Source of the DNA: Streptomyces musisoli
GTDB lineage: Bacteria; Actinomycetota; Actinomycetes; Streptomycetales; Streptomycetaceae
Reading direction: 5' to 3'
NCBI RefSeq assembly: GCF_016741855.1
Contig: NZ_JAERRH010000001.1
Coordinates: forward strand, 955,957-1,019,956
DNA: 64,000 nucleotides
Numbering within the stretch: the first letter of the stretch is position 1; each line of letters begins with the position of its first letter. The notes beneath the pieces were generated by a model that made no database searches, was not told the origin of the DNA, and saw only the letters and a program-made list of their open reading frames with translations. A program made the translations under genes and the position numbers. This document shows, piece after piece, positions 33,545 to 44,715 of the stretch.

Positions 33545-34468
33545 CTACGCCAGCTGCGACTGGACCTGGGCGGAGATGAGCTCCAGGTGGTCCAGGTCGT
33601 CGAGGTCCAGGATCTGGAGGTAGATCCGCCGGGAGCCGATCCCGGCGTACCGCCCGATCTTGTCGACGACCTCGGCCGGGGAGCCGGCCAGCCCGTTGGC
33701 CTTCAGCTCGTCCACCTCACGGCCGATCGCGGCGGCGCGGCGGGCCACCTCCCGGTCGTCCCTGCCGACGCAGACGACGAGCGCGTTGGAGTACGTCAGG
33801 GCGTCCGCGGCACGGCCGGCCTCCGCCGCGGCGGCCCGCACCCGGCCGAACTGCACCGCACTGTCCTCGATCGAGGCGAACGGGATGTTGAACTCGTCGG
33901 CGTACCGTGCGGCGAGCCGCGGGGTCCGGGTCGCGCCGTGGCCGCCGATGAGCACCGGAACCTTCCGCTGCGCGGGCTTGGGCAGCGCCGGCGACTCCGT
34001 GAGGTCGTAGTACGTGCCGTGGAAGTCGAAGGTCTTGCCGGCCTCGGTCGCCCACAGCCCGGTGACGATCGCGAGCTGCTCCTCCAGGCGGGCGAACTTC
34101 TCCTTCGGGAACGGGATGCCGTACGCCTTGTGCTCCTCCTCGAACCAGCCCGCGCCGAGGCCGAGCTCCACCCGGCCGCCGGACATCTGGTCGACCTGGG
34201 CGACCTGGATGGCGAGCACGCCGGGCAGCCGGAAGGTGCCGGCGGTCATCAGGGTGCCGAGGCGGATGCGCTTGGTCTCGCGGGCCAGGCCGGCCAGCGT
34301 GATCCAGGCGTCCGTGGGGCCGGGCAGGCCGTCCGCGCTGCCCATCCGCAGATAGTGGTCGGAACGGAAGAAGGCGTCGAAGCCGAGGTCCTCGGTGGCC
34401 TTCGCCACGGTGAGCAGGGTGTCGTACGAAGCCCCCTGCTGGGGCTCGGTGAAGATTCGAAGGTCCAT
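33545..34468 (-). CDS. LLM-class F420-dependent oxidoreductase
   Basis: 307-residue luciferase-like monooxygenase-fold protein of the F420-using group. Visible features: a TIM-barrel start MDLRIFTEPQQGASYDTLL, DAFFRSDHYLRMGS, RIRLGTLMTAGTFRLPG with the non-prolyl cis-peptide region, QMSGGRVELGLGAGWFEEEH, and VPVLIGGHGATRTPRLAA. The exact substrate is unknown. Start ATG 34468 chosen because the barrel begins there; the upstream frame is low-complexity repeat. It has no obvious operon partner. Confidence 0.85.
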   Translation of the reverse strand: MDLRIFTEPQQGASYDTLLTVAKATEDLGFDAFFRSDHYLRMGSADGLPGPTDAWITLAGLARETKRIRLGTLMTAGTFRLPGVLAIQVAQVDQMSGGRVELGLGAGWFEEEHKAYGIPFPKEKFARLEEQLAIVTGLWATEAGKTFDFHGTYYDLTESPALPKPAQRKVPVLIGGHGATRTPRLAARYADEFNIPFASIEDSAVQFGRVRAAAAEAGRAADALTYSNALVVCVGRDDREVARRAAAIGREVDELKANGLAGSPAEVVDKIGRYAGIGSRRIYLQILDLDDLDHLELISAQVQSQLA

Positions 34469-34640
34469 ACATCTATCCTGCACGGCGCCCGGCACGTCAA
34501 CCGCGCCGGTGTCCTGCGGCACGCCCGTCCCCGGTCGGGTGAAAATCGTCCACTCCGCGCGCGGGCCTTGCTCCGAACCAGTGACCCGCCCCGGCAGTGA
34601 TCGTTGGGGCCGTCGGAGCCGGACCGTCCGGCACCCGCGC

Positions 34641-34800
34641 CGGACGGTGGCCGCCGGTACGTTCCCGCGCCGAGCCGTCCACCCCGGGGCACTCACACGC
34701 CGGACCGGTCCTTGCCGAGCACCTCCGCGCCGGCCCAGTCCTTCCCGGGCACTCGCGCGCCGGACGAGTCGTTCCCGGGCGCTCGCGCATCGGACGGGCC
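34641..34800. repeat. About five degenerate 30-bp tandem repeats
   Basis: Consecutive 30-bp units resembling CGGACSAGTCSTTCCCGGGC followed by RCTCGCGCGC run from about 34641 to 34800 and end at the 3' end of the DUF6099-type gene. They fill most of the 343-bp gap 34469-34811, which has no other feature I can support. The unit length is a multiple of three. Confidence 0.6.
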
Positions 34801-34811
34801 GTGGCGGGTGT

Positions 34812-35297
34812 TCAGACACCGGACGGGCTGTCCTGGGTGTCCTCCGGTAACACCTCCTCCCGTGCCGCCAGCTTGCGCAGCATCTCCCGGACGCGGTCGC
34901 GGGACTCGTCGGCCGCGTCGATCGCCTCCATGCACTGCCAGTACGTCGTCTCGTCGGCGGCGGCGCTCGCCATGCCGACCAGGGCTATGCCGACCTCGCC
35001 GAGCAGGCCGCCGAGGCAGAGCAGGGTCTCGCGGGCGTCGTCCAGCCGGGTGAGCTGGGCGGCGCGCAGGTCGCCGGGGTCCAGTTCGGGCGGGTCCAGG
35101 ACTCCGCAGCCCCGGCCCGCCAGCTCGGTCAGTCCCAGGGCCTCGCCGCGCAGTTCCGGCGGTCCGGAGACCGCGAGGCGGCTCCCGATCGCCTGCGCCA
35201 GGGCCTGCGCCTGCCAGACCTCCGCCATCATCTCCGCCGCGTCGGCGCCGCCCGCCAGGGCCCGCCTGCTCGCGAGGATGAGCCGTACCGCATCCAT
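34812..35297 (-). CDS. DUF6099-type conserved Streptomyces protein
   Basis: 161 residues, function unknown. All-alpha, Ala/Leu-rich with EVWQAQALAQAIGSRLAVSG, PPELRGEALGLTELAG and CMEAIDAADESRDRVREMLR, which match my memory of the DUF6099 family. No signal peptide, membrane segment or catalytic motif. Start ATG 35297 (MDAVRLILASRRALAGG). The upstream gap 35298-35464 is AT-rich for this genome and could contain its promoter. Confidence 0.7.
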   Translation of the reverse strand: MDAVRLILASRRALAGGADAAEMMAEVWQAQALAQAIGSRLAVSGPPELRGEALGLTELAGRGCGVLDPPELDPGDLRAAQLTRLDDARETLLCLGGLLGEVGIALVGMASAAADETTYWQCMEAIDAADESRDRVREMLRKLAAREEVLPEDTQDSPSGV

Positions 35298-35464
35298 GTG
35301 GTGCCCCCGTTCGTCCGCCGCGTCATCCGGCACGGTCGCCTGAACTCACTTGTTCACTACCCAGAGTGAGGGTCGCTGGGACGAAAAGCCAGAGGAAGAC
35401 GGAAATCTGTGGACAACAATTCGGATTCGGCCCCCGATTCGACTTCGGAGAGTAATAACGGAAC

Positions 35465-35842
35465 TTAATCTTCCGACTGTTGGTCCTCCGGACCGCCGTC
35501 CGGCCGGTGCTCGGCGCCCGGCGCCGGGAAGCGGCGTTCGTTGCGGTCGATCTTGGCGTCCAGGGCGGCCAGCGGGTCGATGCCGAGGACCTCGCAGAGC
35601 TGGAGCAGATAGGCCAGGACGTCCGCGACCTCGTCGGTGACGCGGTGCGCCGTGCCGGGGTCGTCCATCACCCGGGCGGACTCCTCCGGCGTCAGCCACT
35701 GGAAGATCTCGACCAGTTCGGAGGCCTCCACCGAGAGGGCGGCGACGAGGTTCTTGGGCGTGTGGTAGGGCTGCCAGTTCCGCGCTGCGGCGAACTCGGC
35801 GAGTCTGCGCTGGAGCCGGGCCAGGTCGGGGTGTTCCGTCAC
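35465..35842 (-). CDS. MazG-like nucleotide pyrophosphohydrolase
   Basis: 125 residues, all-alpha NTP-PPase fold. The metal-binding ExxE12-28ExxD pattern is seen in LVAALSVEASELVEIFQWLT (E48-x2-E51 region) and VTDEVADVLAYLLQL (E70-x2-D73 region). Family members hydrolyse dCTP or house-clean non-canonical nucleotides. The GTG start at 35842 lies inside the first copy of a 65-bp tandem duplication that has separated it from the upstream ATPase gene. It ends in a rare AT-rich stretch with a TAA stop. Confidence 0.85.
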   Translation of the reverse strand: MTEHPDLARLQRRLAEFAAARNWQPYHTPKNLVAALSVEASELVEIFQWLTPEESARVMDDPGTAHRVTDEVADVLAYLLQLCEVLGIDPLAALDAKIDRNERRFPAPGAEHRPDGGPEDQQSED

Positions 35843-35960
35843 GGGTTCAGGTGTACCACCGTGACGCCCGGAGGCCCGGCGGACCAGGAGGAGTCGTGTT
35901 CCGTCAAGGGTTCAGGTGTACCACCGTGACACCCGGGATCCCGGCGGACCAGGAGGCGTC
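35831..35960 (-). repeat. 65-bp exact head-to-tail tandem duplication at a gene junction
   Basis: Units 35831-35895 and 35896-35960 differ at a handful of bases. Each encodes the same last codons of the AAA ATPase (SWSAG-x-PGVTVVHLNP then stop); copy 1 also contains the GTG start of the MazG-like gene, overlapping the ancestral stop as GTGA. Confidence 0.9.
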
Positions 35961-37100
35961 GCTCACCGCGGCCACGCAGCGGATGTGTCCGCGCTCGCCC
36001 ATCCCGACGGCCGTCCGCAGCAACTCCCGGCGCTGCGAGGGGTCCAGGCCGCGGTCGAAGCCGTCGGCGAGGACGGTGAGGGTGCGCAGGGCGTCGGGCA
36101 CCTCGCCCGGGACGTCCATGTCCAGCACCCCCGGCCCGGTCAGCAGTACCAGGGCCAGCGCGAGGTAGCGCAGCTCGCCGTCGCCGAGCCGGGCAACGTC
36201 GGTGCGGAAGCCGTCGCCGCGGTCGAGCAGCGCCCGGACCGTGCCGCCGGCCAGCGGCTCGGCGACCAGGTCGGCCACCCGGCCCGCGCACCCCGCGTCC
36301 ACGACCTCGACCAGCCGGCCGTGCCGGCGACCGCACTCCGCCCGGGTGCGCCAGAGCACGTCGGCGAGGTTGTCGCAGCCGGGCAGCAGCCGGCCGGAGC
36401 CGGTGGGCACGGGGACGCGCATGCACTCGGGACGGGGATCGCACGGGAAGACCGAGCGCAGGGCGACGACCATCTGCTCGGCCGCGGCGAGCACCCGGCG
36501 CTGGCCGTCGGTCTTGCCGGCCACGCGCAGCGGCAGCAGGGCGGTGCCCAGGCGGTCGTCGGGGAGCGGGGCGCGGGTCACCGGTGCGGAACCCGCGGTG
36601 TGCCAGGCGGCCTGGACGGTACGGCGCCCGGGGTCGCGCAGGGCGGTCTCCAGCAGGACGACCCCCCGTGCGGTCAGCCGCTCCCCCACGATCCGCAGGT
36701 GCGGTTCGGCCTGTACGGCGACGTCGAGCCGGACCGGCCCCTCCGCCCCGTCGGCCGTGCACCCGATCCGGAAGCCGCGGCGCCCTTCGGCGTCAGGGCG
36801 CGCCCGCTCCGGCACACAGGCGGCCGGGTCCGGGAACGCCTCCGCGAGCGGGGCGCCGCCGCCGAGCCGTGCCAGCGCCCCGTACGCGGCGAGCGCGGTC
36901 GTCTTGCCCGCACCGCTGGGCCCCGCGAACAGGGTGACCGGCCCCAGCGGGAACCCGGCCCGCCGGTGCCCGGCGAAGGCCGACAGCCGCAGCTCGGTGA
37001 CCCGGGAGCGGATGTCGAGGGGCGGTGGGGACTGCGCGGGGAGGGTCCCGGCGGACGCGTCGGCCGCCGGCGGCCCGGCGGACACGGAGGGCACGGCCAT
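35904..37100 (-). CDS. AAA/ABC-type ATPase of unknown function (SMC-like fold)
   Basis: 398 residues. Walker A GPSGAGKTT (about 60-68) follows the typical N-terminal strand VTELRLSAFAGHRRAGFPLG of RecF/SMC-like single-domain ATPases. A signature-like segment ARLGDGELRYLALALVLLTG and a Walker B-like GPGVLDMDVPGEV lie near 320-345; the usual Glu after Asp is replaced, so hydrolysis may be slow. The start is either ATG 37100 or GTG 37142; neither has a strong ribosome site. Its C-terminus is duplicated downstream. Originally coupled to the MazG-like gene. Confidence 0.75.
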   Translation of the reverse strand: MAVPSVSAGPPAADASAGTLPAQSPPPLDIRSRVTELRLSAFAGHRRAGFPLGPVTLFAGPSGAGKTTALAAYGALARLGGGAPLAEAFPDPAACVPERARPDAEGRRGFRIGCTADGAEGPVRLDVAVQAEPHLRIVGERLTARGVVLLETALRDPGRRTVQAAWHTAGSAPVTRAPLPDDRLGTALLPLRVAGKTDGQRRVLAAAEQMVVALRSVFPCDPRPECMRVPVPTGSGRLLPGCDNLADVLWRTRAECGRRHGRLVEVVDAGCAGRVADLVAEPLAGGTVRALLDRGDGFRTDVARLGDGELRYLALALVLLTGPGVLDMDVPGEVPDALRTLTVLADGFDRGLDPSQRRELLRTAVGMGERGHIRCVAAVSDASWSAGIPGVTVVHLNP

Positions 37101-37321
37101 ATGCGGACCGTAGGGCTCCGCACCGGCGACGAACCGTTTCACTGCCGGGACGTTCCCACGATCGGGCGACGACCGTCGCACCGGAGCCGACCGGAGCCGG
37201 CCCCGGGACCAGGCGTTCCCGCGGCCGAGGAACGACCCTCACGCGCGAGCCCACCGGAGCCGGGCCCCGGACCGGGCGTTCGCGGGATCGGGGGCGGCCG
37301 GAGGTCCGGTCCTGGCCGGGG

Positions 37322-37711
37322 TCAGCCGCCCGAGATGCCCGCGCCCTCCATCAGCCCGCTGACCTCCGTGCCGGGCGGGGTGAGGAGGAAGACGTTGCGG
37401 TCCACGCGGTGCATCCCGCTGCCCAGGCCGAAGACGACGCCCGTGCTGAAGTCGAGGACGCGCTTGGCGACGTCGCCCTCCGCGCCGGACAGGTCGAGCA
37501 GCACCGGCACCCCGGCCATCAGGGTCTCGGCGACCTCCCGGGCGTCCGCGAAGACGTTGACGCGCAGGACCACGAACCGGCGCCGGGTCTCGGTCTCGGC
37601 GTCGGGCAGCGAGCGGTGGTTCACCGCGGACGGCCAGGCGTCCCGGCCCCGCAGCGGCACGACCTGGGCGAGCCCTTCCCACTGTTCATCGGTGACGTCG
37701 TAACGGCTCAC
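37322..37711 (-). CDS. SepF-family cell-division protein (paralogue)
   Basis: 129 residues with a SepF core of about 85 residues: RFVVLRVNVFADAREVAETL, GVPVLLDLSG, KRVLDFSTGVVFGLGSGM and RNVFLLTPPG. SepF binds FtsZ and membrane at the septum. This copy lacks the long acidic linker of canonical SepF and starts MSRYDVTDEQWEGL, so it is likely one of the SepF-like paralogues Streptomyces carry rather than the division-essential copy near ftsZ. GTG 37711 follows GGGGGAG. The upstream 37101-37321 spacer holds degenerate repeats (about 37190-37300) and no gene. Confidence 0.85.
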   Translation of the reverse strand: MSRYDVTDEQWEGLAQVVPLRGRDAWPSAVNHRSLPDAETETRRRFVVLRVNVFADAREVAETLMAGVPVLLDLSGAEGDVAKRVLDFSTGVVFGLGSGMHRVDRNVFLLTPPGTEVSGLMEGAGISGG

Positions 37712-38305
37712 CGGCTCCCCCCGACCTGACTCGCACTCAATCCCTGCACCAGCCAATTCTTACGCCAAGTCACCCGTTCGGCCCAACAACGACACGGTGC
37801 GCGACCGGTACTCCGGCACTCTTTCAGGACAGTTCGAGCCCTATGCCCCGGATAGTCCGTCTGTCACCGGGCTTCTGCCCGGCTGTTCACCGGCCTCCGC
37901 ACCCCGCTCATCCGCCATCACTAGGGCCTCTTTAGCGCCAGGCGCCGTGCGTTTGGCGGAAACGGGGCGGGCGACACCCGATCGGCGGACAGAGCCGGCG
38001 GTGCCCCCGGCCCGCGGCCCCTCCCCCGCGCACGGCGGCGATCGCCGAACTCCGGGCGGCGTCGGCCGCTTTCGCGGTACCGTCGGCACGGCGCGGGCCC
38101 CGGCCGGCCCGGCGGTGGCGGATGCGCGCCCGAACCGCGCCCTCTCGGGCCGGAACGGGCGAAACCAGACCCGGAAGAAAGGGTCCGCCGAACCGTCGGG
38201 ATCCGCCGTCCGGAGCGAAAGCGGCACCGGTCACCACCGCAAGAAGAGAAACCTCACAGCCCGCCGTGCACCCCCGGTTCCGCGCCCTGGCCTAGCATCC
38301 GCTCC
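37712..38305. other. 594-bp intergenic region without a supported gene
   Basis: Region between divergent sepF-like and mutA genes. Open frames on both strands (for example 37797-38309 +) are compositional and have no recognisable protein sequence. At 38293-38298 a TAGCAT hexamer lies eight bases before the mutA ATG. Confidence 0.5.
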
Positions 38306-38306
38306 A
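38293..38306 (+). promoter_or_regulatory. Candidate -10 element for a leaderless mutA transcript
   Basis: TAGCAT at 38293-38298 is a reasonable -10 hexamer, and its distance to the ATG (A at 38306) would place the transcript start at or next to the start codon. No ribosome site is visible before the ATG. No good -35 was found. Confidence 0.35.
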
Positions 38307-40110
38307 TGACGGTCCTGCCTGACGACGGGCTCTCACTGGCCGCCGAGTTCCCTGACGCGACGCACGAGCAGTGGCAACGCCTGGTCGAGGGCGTACTACG
38401 CAAGTCGGGCAAGGAACACTCCGGCGAGGCAGCTGAGGACGCCCTGTCCACGACGCTGGAGGACGGGCTGCGCACCCGGCCCCTGTACACCGCGCGCGAG
38501 AGCGCGCCCGACCCCGGCCTGCCGGGCTTCGCCCCCTTCGTGCGGGGCAGCCGCCCGGCGGGCGGCATCACGAGCGGCTGGGACGTACGGCAGCGGCACA
38601 CGGCGCTCACGGAGGACGCCGTGCTCGCCGACCTGGAGAACGGCGGCACCTCCCTCTGGCTGGTGGTGGGCGAGGGCGGCATCCCGGTCTCCGACCTGGG
38701 CCGTGCCCTCGACGGCGTCTACCTCGACCTGGCGCCGGTCGTCCTGGACGCGGGCCGCGACACCGAGCAGGCCGCCGAGGCCCTGCTGCGGCTGTACGCG
38801 GCCAAGGGCGTCGACGCCGAGGCCGTACGGGGCGGCCTGGGCGGCGATCCGCTCGGCTACGAGGCCCGTACCGGAACACCGCTCGACTTCGCGCCGTACG
38901 CCGCGCTGGCCGCGCGCTGCGCCGAGCAGTACCCGGGCCTGCGCGCGCTGACCGTGGACGCCCTGCCGTACCACGAGGCGGGCGGCTCGGCGGCGCAGGA
39001 GCTGGGCGCCTCCCTGGCCACCGGCGTGGCGTACCTGCGGGAGCTGACCGAGGCGGGGCTCGGCATCGAGCAGGCCGCCGCGCAGCTGGAGTTCCGCTAC
39101 GCGGCCACCGCCGACCAGTTCCTGACCATCGCCAAGCTGCGCGCGGCGCGCCGGCTGTGGGCACGGGTCGCCGAGGTGTGCGGGGCGCCGGCCGCGGGCG
39201 GACAGGTGCAGCACGCGGTGACCTCGCCGGTGATGATGACCCGCCGTGACCCGTGGGTGAACATGCTCCGCACCACGGTGGCGACGCTCGCCGCCGGGGT
39301 CGGGGGCGCCGAAGCCGTGACCGTGCTGCCGTTCGACCACGTGCTCGGGCTGCCCGACGCGTTCGCCCGGCGGATCGCCCGCAACACCTCCTCCATCCTG
39401 ATCGAGGAGTCCCACCTGGCCCGGGTCATCGACCCGGCGGGCGGCTCCTGGTACGTCGAGCGGCTGACGGACGAACTCGCCGAGGCCGCCTGGCAGTTCT
39501 TCCGGTCCGTCGAACGCGACGGCGGCCAGGCGGCCGTGCTGCGCTCCGGCCGGATCCGCACCGACCTGGCGACGACCTGGGCGGAGCGGTCCAAGCGGCT
39601 CGCCAAGCGGCGTGAACCCATCACCGGGGTCAGCGAGTTCCCGCTGCTGGCCGAGAAGCCGGTGGAGCGGACGCCCGCGCCGGAGCCGCCCTCGGGCGGT
39701 CTGCCGCGCGTGCGCCGCGACGAGGCGTACGAGGAGCTGCGCGCCCGCTCCGACGCCCATCTGGCGGCGACCGGCGCCCGGCCCCGGATCTACCTCGCGA
39801 CGATCGGCTCGCCCGCCGCGTACACCGCGCGCGCGACCTTCGCCGCCAACCTCTTCCAGGCCGGCGGCATCGAACCGGTCACCGAGGGCAGCTTCGAGGA
39901 CAGCGGGGCCACCGAGGCCGTGCTGTGCTCCAGCGACGCGCTCTACGCCGAACAGGCCGGGCCGACGGCCGAGTCGCTGCGCGCGGCCGGTGCCCGGCAG
40001 GTGTTCCTGGCGGGCCGGGGCGACTACCCCGGCATCGACTCGTACGTCTTCGCGGGCTGTGACGCCGTGGACGTGCTGTCCGCGACCCTCGACCGCATGG
40101 GAGTGTCCTG

Positions 40111-40111
<1 letters not shown>
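38306..40111 (+). CDS. mutA: Methylmalonyl-CoA mutase, small (beta) subunit
   Basis: 601 residues. It has the mutase TIM-barrel fold with [40 protein letters not shown] and [20 protein letters not shown], and a B12-like C-terminal domain ([20 protein letters not shown]) that lacks the DxHxxG cobalamin motif. As known for this family, the small subunit is catalytically silent and stabilises MutB. It overlaps mutB by one base (TGATG). Together they interconvert succinyl-CoA and methylmalonyl-CoA. Confidence 0.95.
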
Positions 40112-42285
<2,174 letters not shown>

Positions 42286-42291
42286 CCGCCG

Positions 42292-43296
42292 ATGGCAGCG
42301 ATCGATCTCGACACGTATGTGAAGGGTGTGCTCGACGGTAAGCGGGCCCTGGTGGCCCGTGCCATCACGCTCGTCGAGTCCACCCGGCCACAGCACCGGG
42401 CGCTGGCCCAGCAGTTGCTCACCGAGCTGCTGCCGCACAGCGGCCGGGCGCGACGGATCGGCGTGAGCGGGGTGCCCGGTGTCGGCAAGTCGACGTTCAT
42501 CGACGCGTTCGGCACGATGCTGACCTCGCTGGGCCACCGGGTGGCGGTCCTCGCCGTGGACCCGTCCTCCACGCGCACCGGCGGTTCGATCCTGGGCGAC
42601 AAGACCCGGATGGAGCGCCTGGCGGTGGACCCGGACGCCTTCGTGCGCCCCTCCCCCAGCGCGGGCACGCTGGGCGGGGTCGCCAAGGCCACCCGGGAGT
42701 CGATGGTGGTGATGGAGGCGGCCGGCTACGACGTGATCCTCGTGGAGACCGTCGGCGTGGGCCAGTCGGAGACCACGGTCGCCGAGATGGTCGACTCCTT
42801 CCTGCTGCTGACCCTTGCCCGCACCGGCGACCAGCTTCAGGGCATCAAGAAGGGTGTCCTGGAGCTGGCCGACGTGATCGCCGTCAACAAGGCGGACGGC
42901 CCGCACGAGCGCGACGCCCGGGCCGCGGCGCGTGAGCTGGCGGGCGCGCTCAGGCTGATGCACGGCAAGGACGCCTTCTGGACGCCTCCGGTGCTGCACT
43001 GCAGCGCCCGCGAGTCGGCCGGCCTGGACACGGTGTGGGAGCGGCTGGAGCAGCACCGTACGCTGCTGGACTCCACCGGGAGGCTGGCCGCCAAGCGCCG
43101 GGACCAGCAGGTCGGCTGGACCTGGGCGATGGTCCGTGACGAGCTGCTCGGCCGGCTGTACGCCGACCCGGCGGTCCGCGAGGCCGCCCCGGATCTCGAA
43201 CGGCAGGTCAGGGAGGGCCGGTTGACGGCGACCCTGGCGGCGGAACGGATCCTGGCGGCCTTCGAGGGGCGTACGGCGCCCTCCGCCGGAAGCTGA
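42292..43296 (+). CDS. meaB: Methylmalonyl-CoA mutase-associated GTPase MeaB
   Basis: 334-residue G3E-family P-loop GTPase. Walker A GVSGVPGVGKSTF (about 58-70), VLAVDPSSTRTGGSILGDKT, LVETVGVGQSET and the base-recognition NKAD are all visible. It protects and reactivates the cobalamin enzyme MutB by gating cofactor loading. Position directly after mutAB confirms this assignment over a LAO/ArgK label. The gene converges on the P450 gene; the 151-bp gap holds tandem repeats. Confidence 0.95.
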   Translation: MAAIDLDTYVKGVLDGKRALVARAITLVESTRPQHRALAQQLLTELLPHSGRARRIGVSGVPGVGKSTFIDAFGTMLTSLGHRVAVLAVDPSSTRTGGSILGDKTRMERLAVDPDAFVRPSPSAGTLGGVAKATRESMVVMEAAGYDVILVETVGVGQSETTVAEMVDSFLLLTLARTGDQLQGIKKGVLELADVIAVNKADGPHERDARAAARELAGALRLMHGKDAFWTPPVLHCSARESAGLDTVWERLEQHRTLLDSTGRLAAKRRDQQVGWTWAMVRDELLGRLYADPAVREAAPDLERQVREGRLTATLAAERILAAFEGRTAPSAGS

Positions 43297-43370
43297 GGCA
43301 CCGGCCCGCCCCGCACAGTCGGGCGGAGCGGGCCGGTGGTGACCTCGGCACGGACGGCGTGGACCTGCCC

Positions 43371-43469
43371 GACGGCCTTCTCCACCGGGCGACGGGCAGG
43401 CTCGATGGCCTTCTCCACCGGGCGACGGGCGGGCTCGATGGCCTTCTCTACCAGGCGACGGGCAGGGAC
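43371..43469. repeat. Three tandem 33-bp repeats at the 3' end of the P450 gene
   Basis: Units at 43371-43403, 43404-43436 and 43437-43469, differing by a few bases. The third contains the P450's last codons and stop (LPVAW), so the other two are post-stop copies of the gene's own 3' end. No intervening spacers exist, so it is not a CRISPR. Confidence 0.9.
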
Positions 43470-44659
43470 GTGACCCCGTGGATCAGCCGGCCGGAGGAGC
43501 GCGGGACCTCCTCGGCCGGCACGGCCAGCCGCAGGGACGGGAATCTGCGCAGCAGGCTCTCGAGCGCGATCTCCAGCTCCAGGCGGGCCAGTCCCGCGCC
43601 GAGGCAGTAGTGGATGCCGTAGCCGAACGTCAGGTGCTGGGCGCCGGGGGTGCGGGCGACGTCCAGGGTGTCGGCATCGGTGAACTGCGCGGCGTCGCGG
43701 TTGGCCGAGGCCAGGGACGCCAGGACCGCGGTGCCCGCGGGCACGAGGGTGTCGCCCAGTTTCACGTCCTCCGTGGCGATGCGCAGGGTCGCCTCGTCGC
43801 CCGGGGGCACGAAGCGCAGCAGTTCCTCGACGGCGGCGGGGACCGTGCCGGGGTCGCGGCGCACCGCCTCGAACTGCTCGGGGTGCGTCAGCAGGGCCAG
43901 GACGCTGTTGCCGATCTGGTTGGTCGTGGTCTCGTGCCCGGCGATCAGGAGGGTGATGGCCAGGTGGAGCAGTTCCTCCTCGTCGAGCCGTTCGGCGTCC
44001 GCCTCGTGGATCGACACCAGGGCGGAGAGCAGGTCGTCGCCGGGCTCGCGCTGCTTGGCGGCGATGAGCCCGCCCAGGTAGGTGGCGAGTCCCGTGTGGG
44101 CGGCGACGATCCGCTCGACCGGCAGGGAGACCGTCGACAGGACGGTGCCGGACCACTCGGCGATCTGCTCGCGTTCGTCGAGCGGGACGCCGAGCAGTTC
44201 GCAGATGACGGTCACGGGCAGCGGGAAGGCGAGGGCGGGGACGAGGTCGGTCGGCGCCCCGGTCCGCTCCATCGCGTCCAGCAGCTCGTCGGTGCAGCCC
44301 TGGATGCGCGGCCGCAGGGCCGCCACCCGGCGGGCGGTGAACTCGCGGGACACCAGCCGGCGGACGCGGGTGTGCTCCGGCGGATCCATGCTGAGCAGGT
44401 TCTTGGCGTTCTGCGGCTCGGTCCCGATCCGGGGCGCGCCGGGCCGGGCGGTGGCGGCGCGGCTGAAACGGGCGTCGGACAGCACCGTGCGCACCGCGTC
44501 GTAGTCGGTGACGAGGAGGGCGTGGTCCCCGCTGGGCATCCGGATGTCCGCTAACGGACCCGTCTCCCTCAGCCGCTTGTAGTGCGGACACGGTTCGAGC
44601 GCGTTGGGCCGCTCGAACGGGTAGGCGAGCGTGTCCTTCTCGACCGGGTTGTCGGTCAT
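43448..44659 (-). CDS. Cytochrome P450 (CYP105/107-like) of the PKS cluster
   Basis: 403 residues. The oxygen-binding helix I is LLIAGHETTTNQIGNSVLAL (about 240-259), the ExxR pair lies in VEELLRFVPPG, and the haem loop is FGYGIHYCLGAGLARLE with the axial Cys near 350. The substrate-specifying B-C loop is typical of bacterial macrolide-type P450s. Probably oxidises the polyketide. ATG 44659. It follows ccr by 56 bp, so both are likely co-transcribed. The physiological substrate is unknown. Confidence 0.88.
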   Translation of the reverse strand: MTDNPVEKDTLAYPFERPNALEPCPHYKRLRETGPLADIRMPSGDHALLVTDYDAVRTVLSDARFSRAATARPGAPRIGTEPQNAKNLLSMDPPEHTRVRRLVSREFTARRVAALRPRIQGCTDELLDAMERTGAPTDLVPALAFPLPVTVICELLGVPLDEREQIAEWSGTVLSTVSLPVERIVAAHTGLATYLGGLIAAKQREPGDDLLSALVSIHEADAERLDEEELLHLAITLLIAGHETTTNQIGNSVLALLTHPEQFEAVRRDPGTVPAAVEELLRFVPPGDEATLRIATEDVKLGDTLVPAGTAVLASLASANRDAAQFTDADTLDVARTPGAQHLTFGYGIHYCLGAGLARLELEIALESLLRRFPSLRLAVPAEEVPRSSGRLIHGVTSLPVAW

Positions 44660-44715
44660 GTGTACTGCCAATCTGTCGGTGGGGGGGATGGCGGTGCCGG
44701 TGAAGGGGCCGCCGA

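Noticed and set aside
37797..38309. 170-codon frame in the sepF-mutA intergenic region
   Set aside because: Low-complexity Pro/Arg/Ser text, overlaps the mutA start, no ribosome site; an opposing frame (37841-38227) is equally poor.
42292..43296. Labelling the MeaB gene as an arginine/LAO transport ATPase (ArgK)
   Set aside because: The position directly after mutAB and the G3E GTPase motifs support MeaB; the ArgK label is an old misannotation of this family.
43371..43469. Possible CRISPR-like repeats
   Set aside because: The 33-bp units abut directly with no spacers and no cas genes are nearby.
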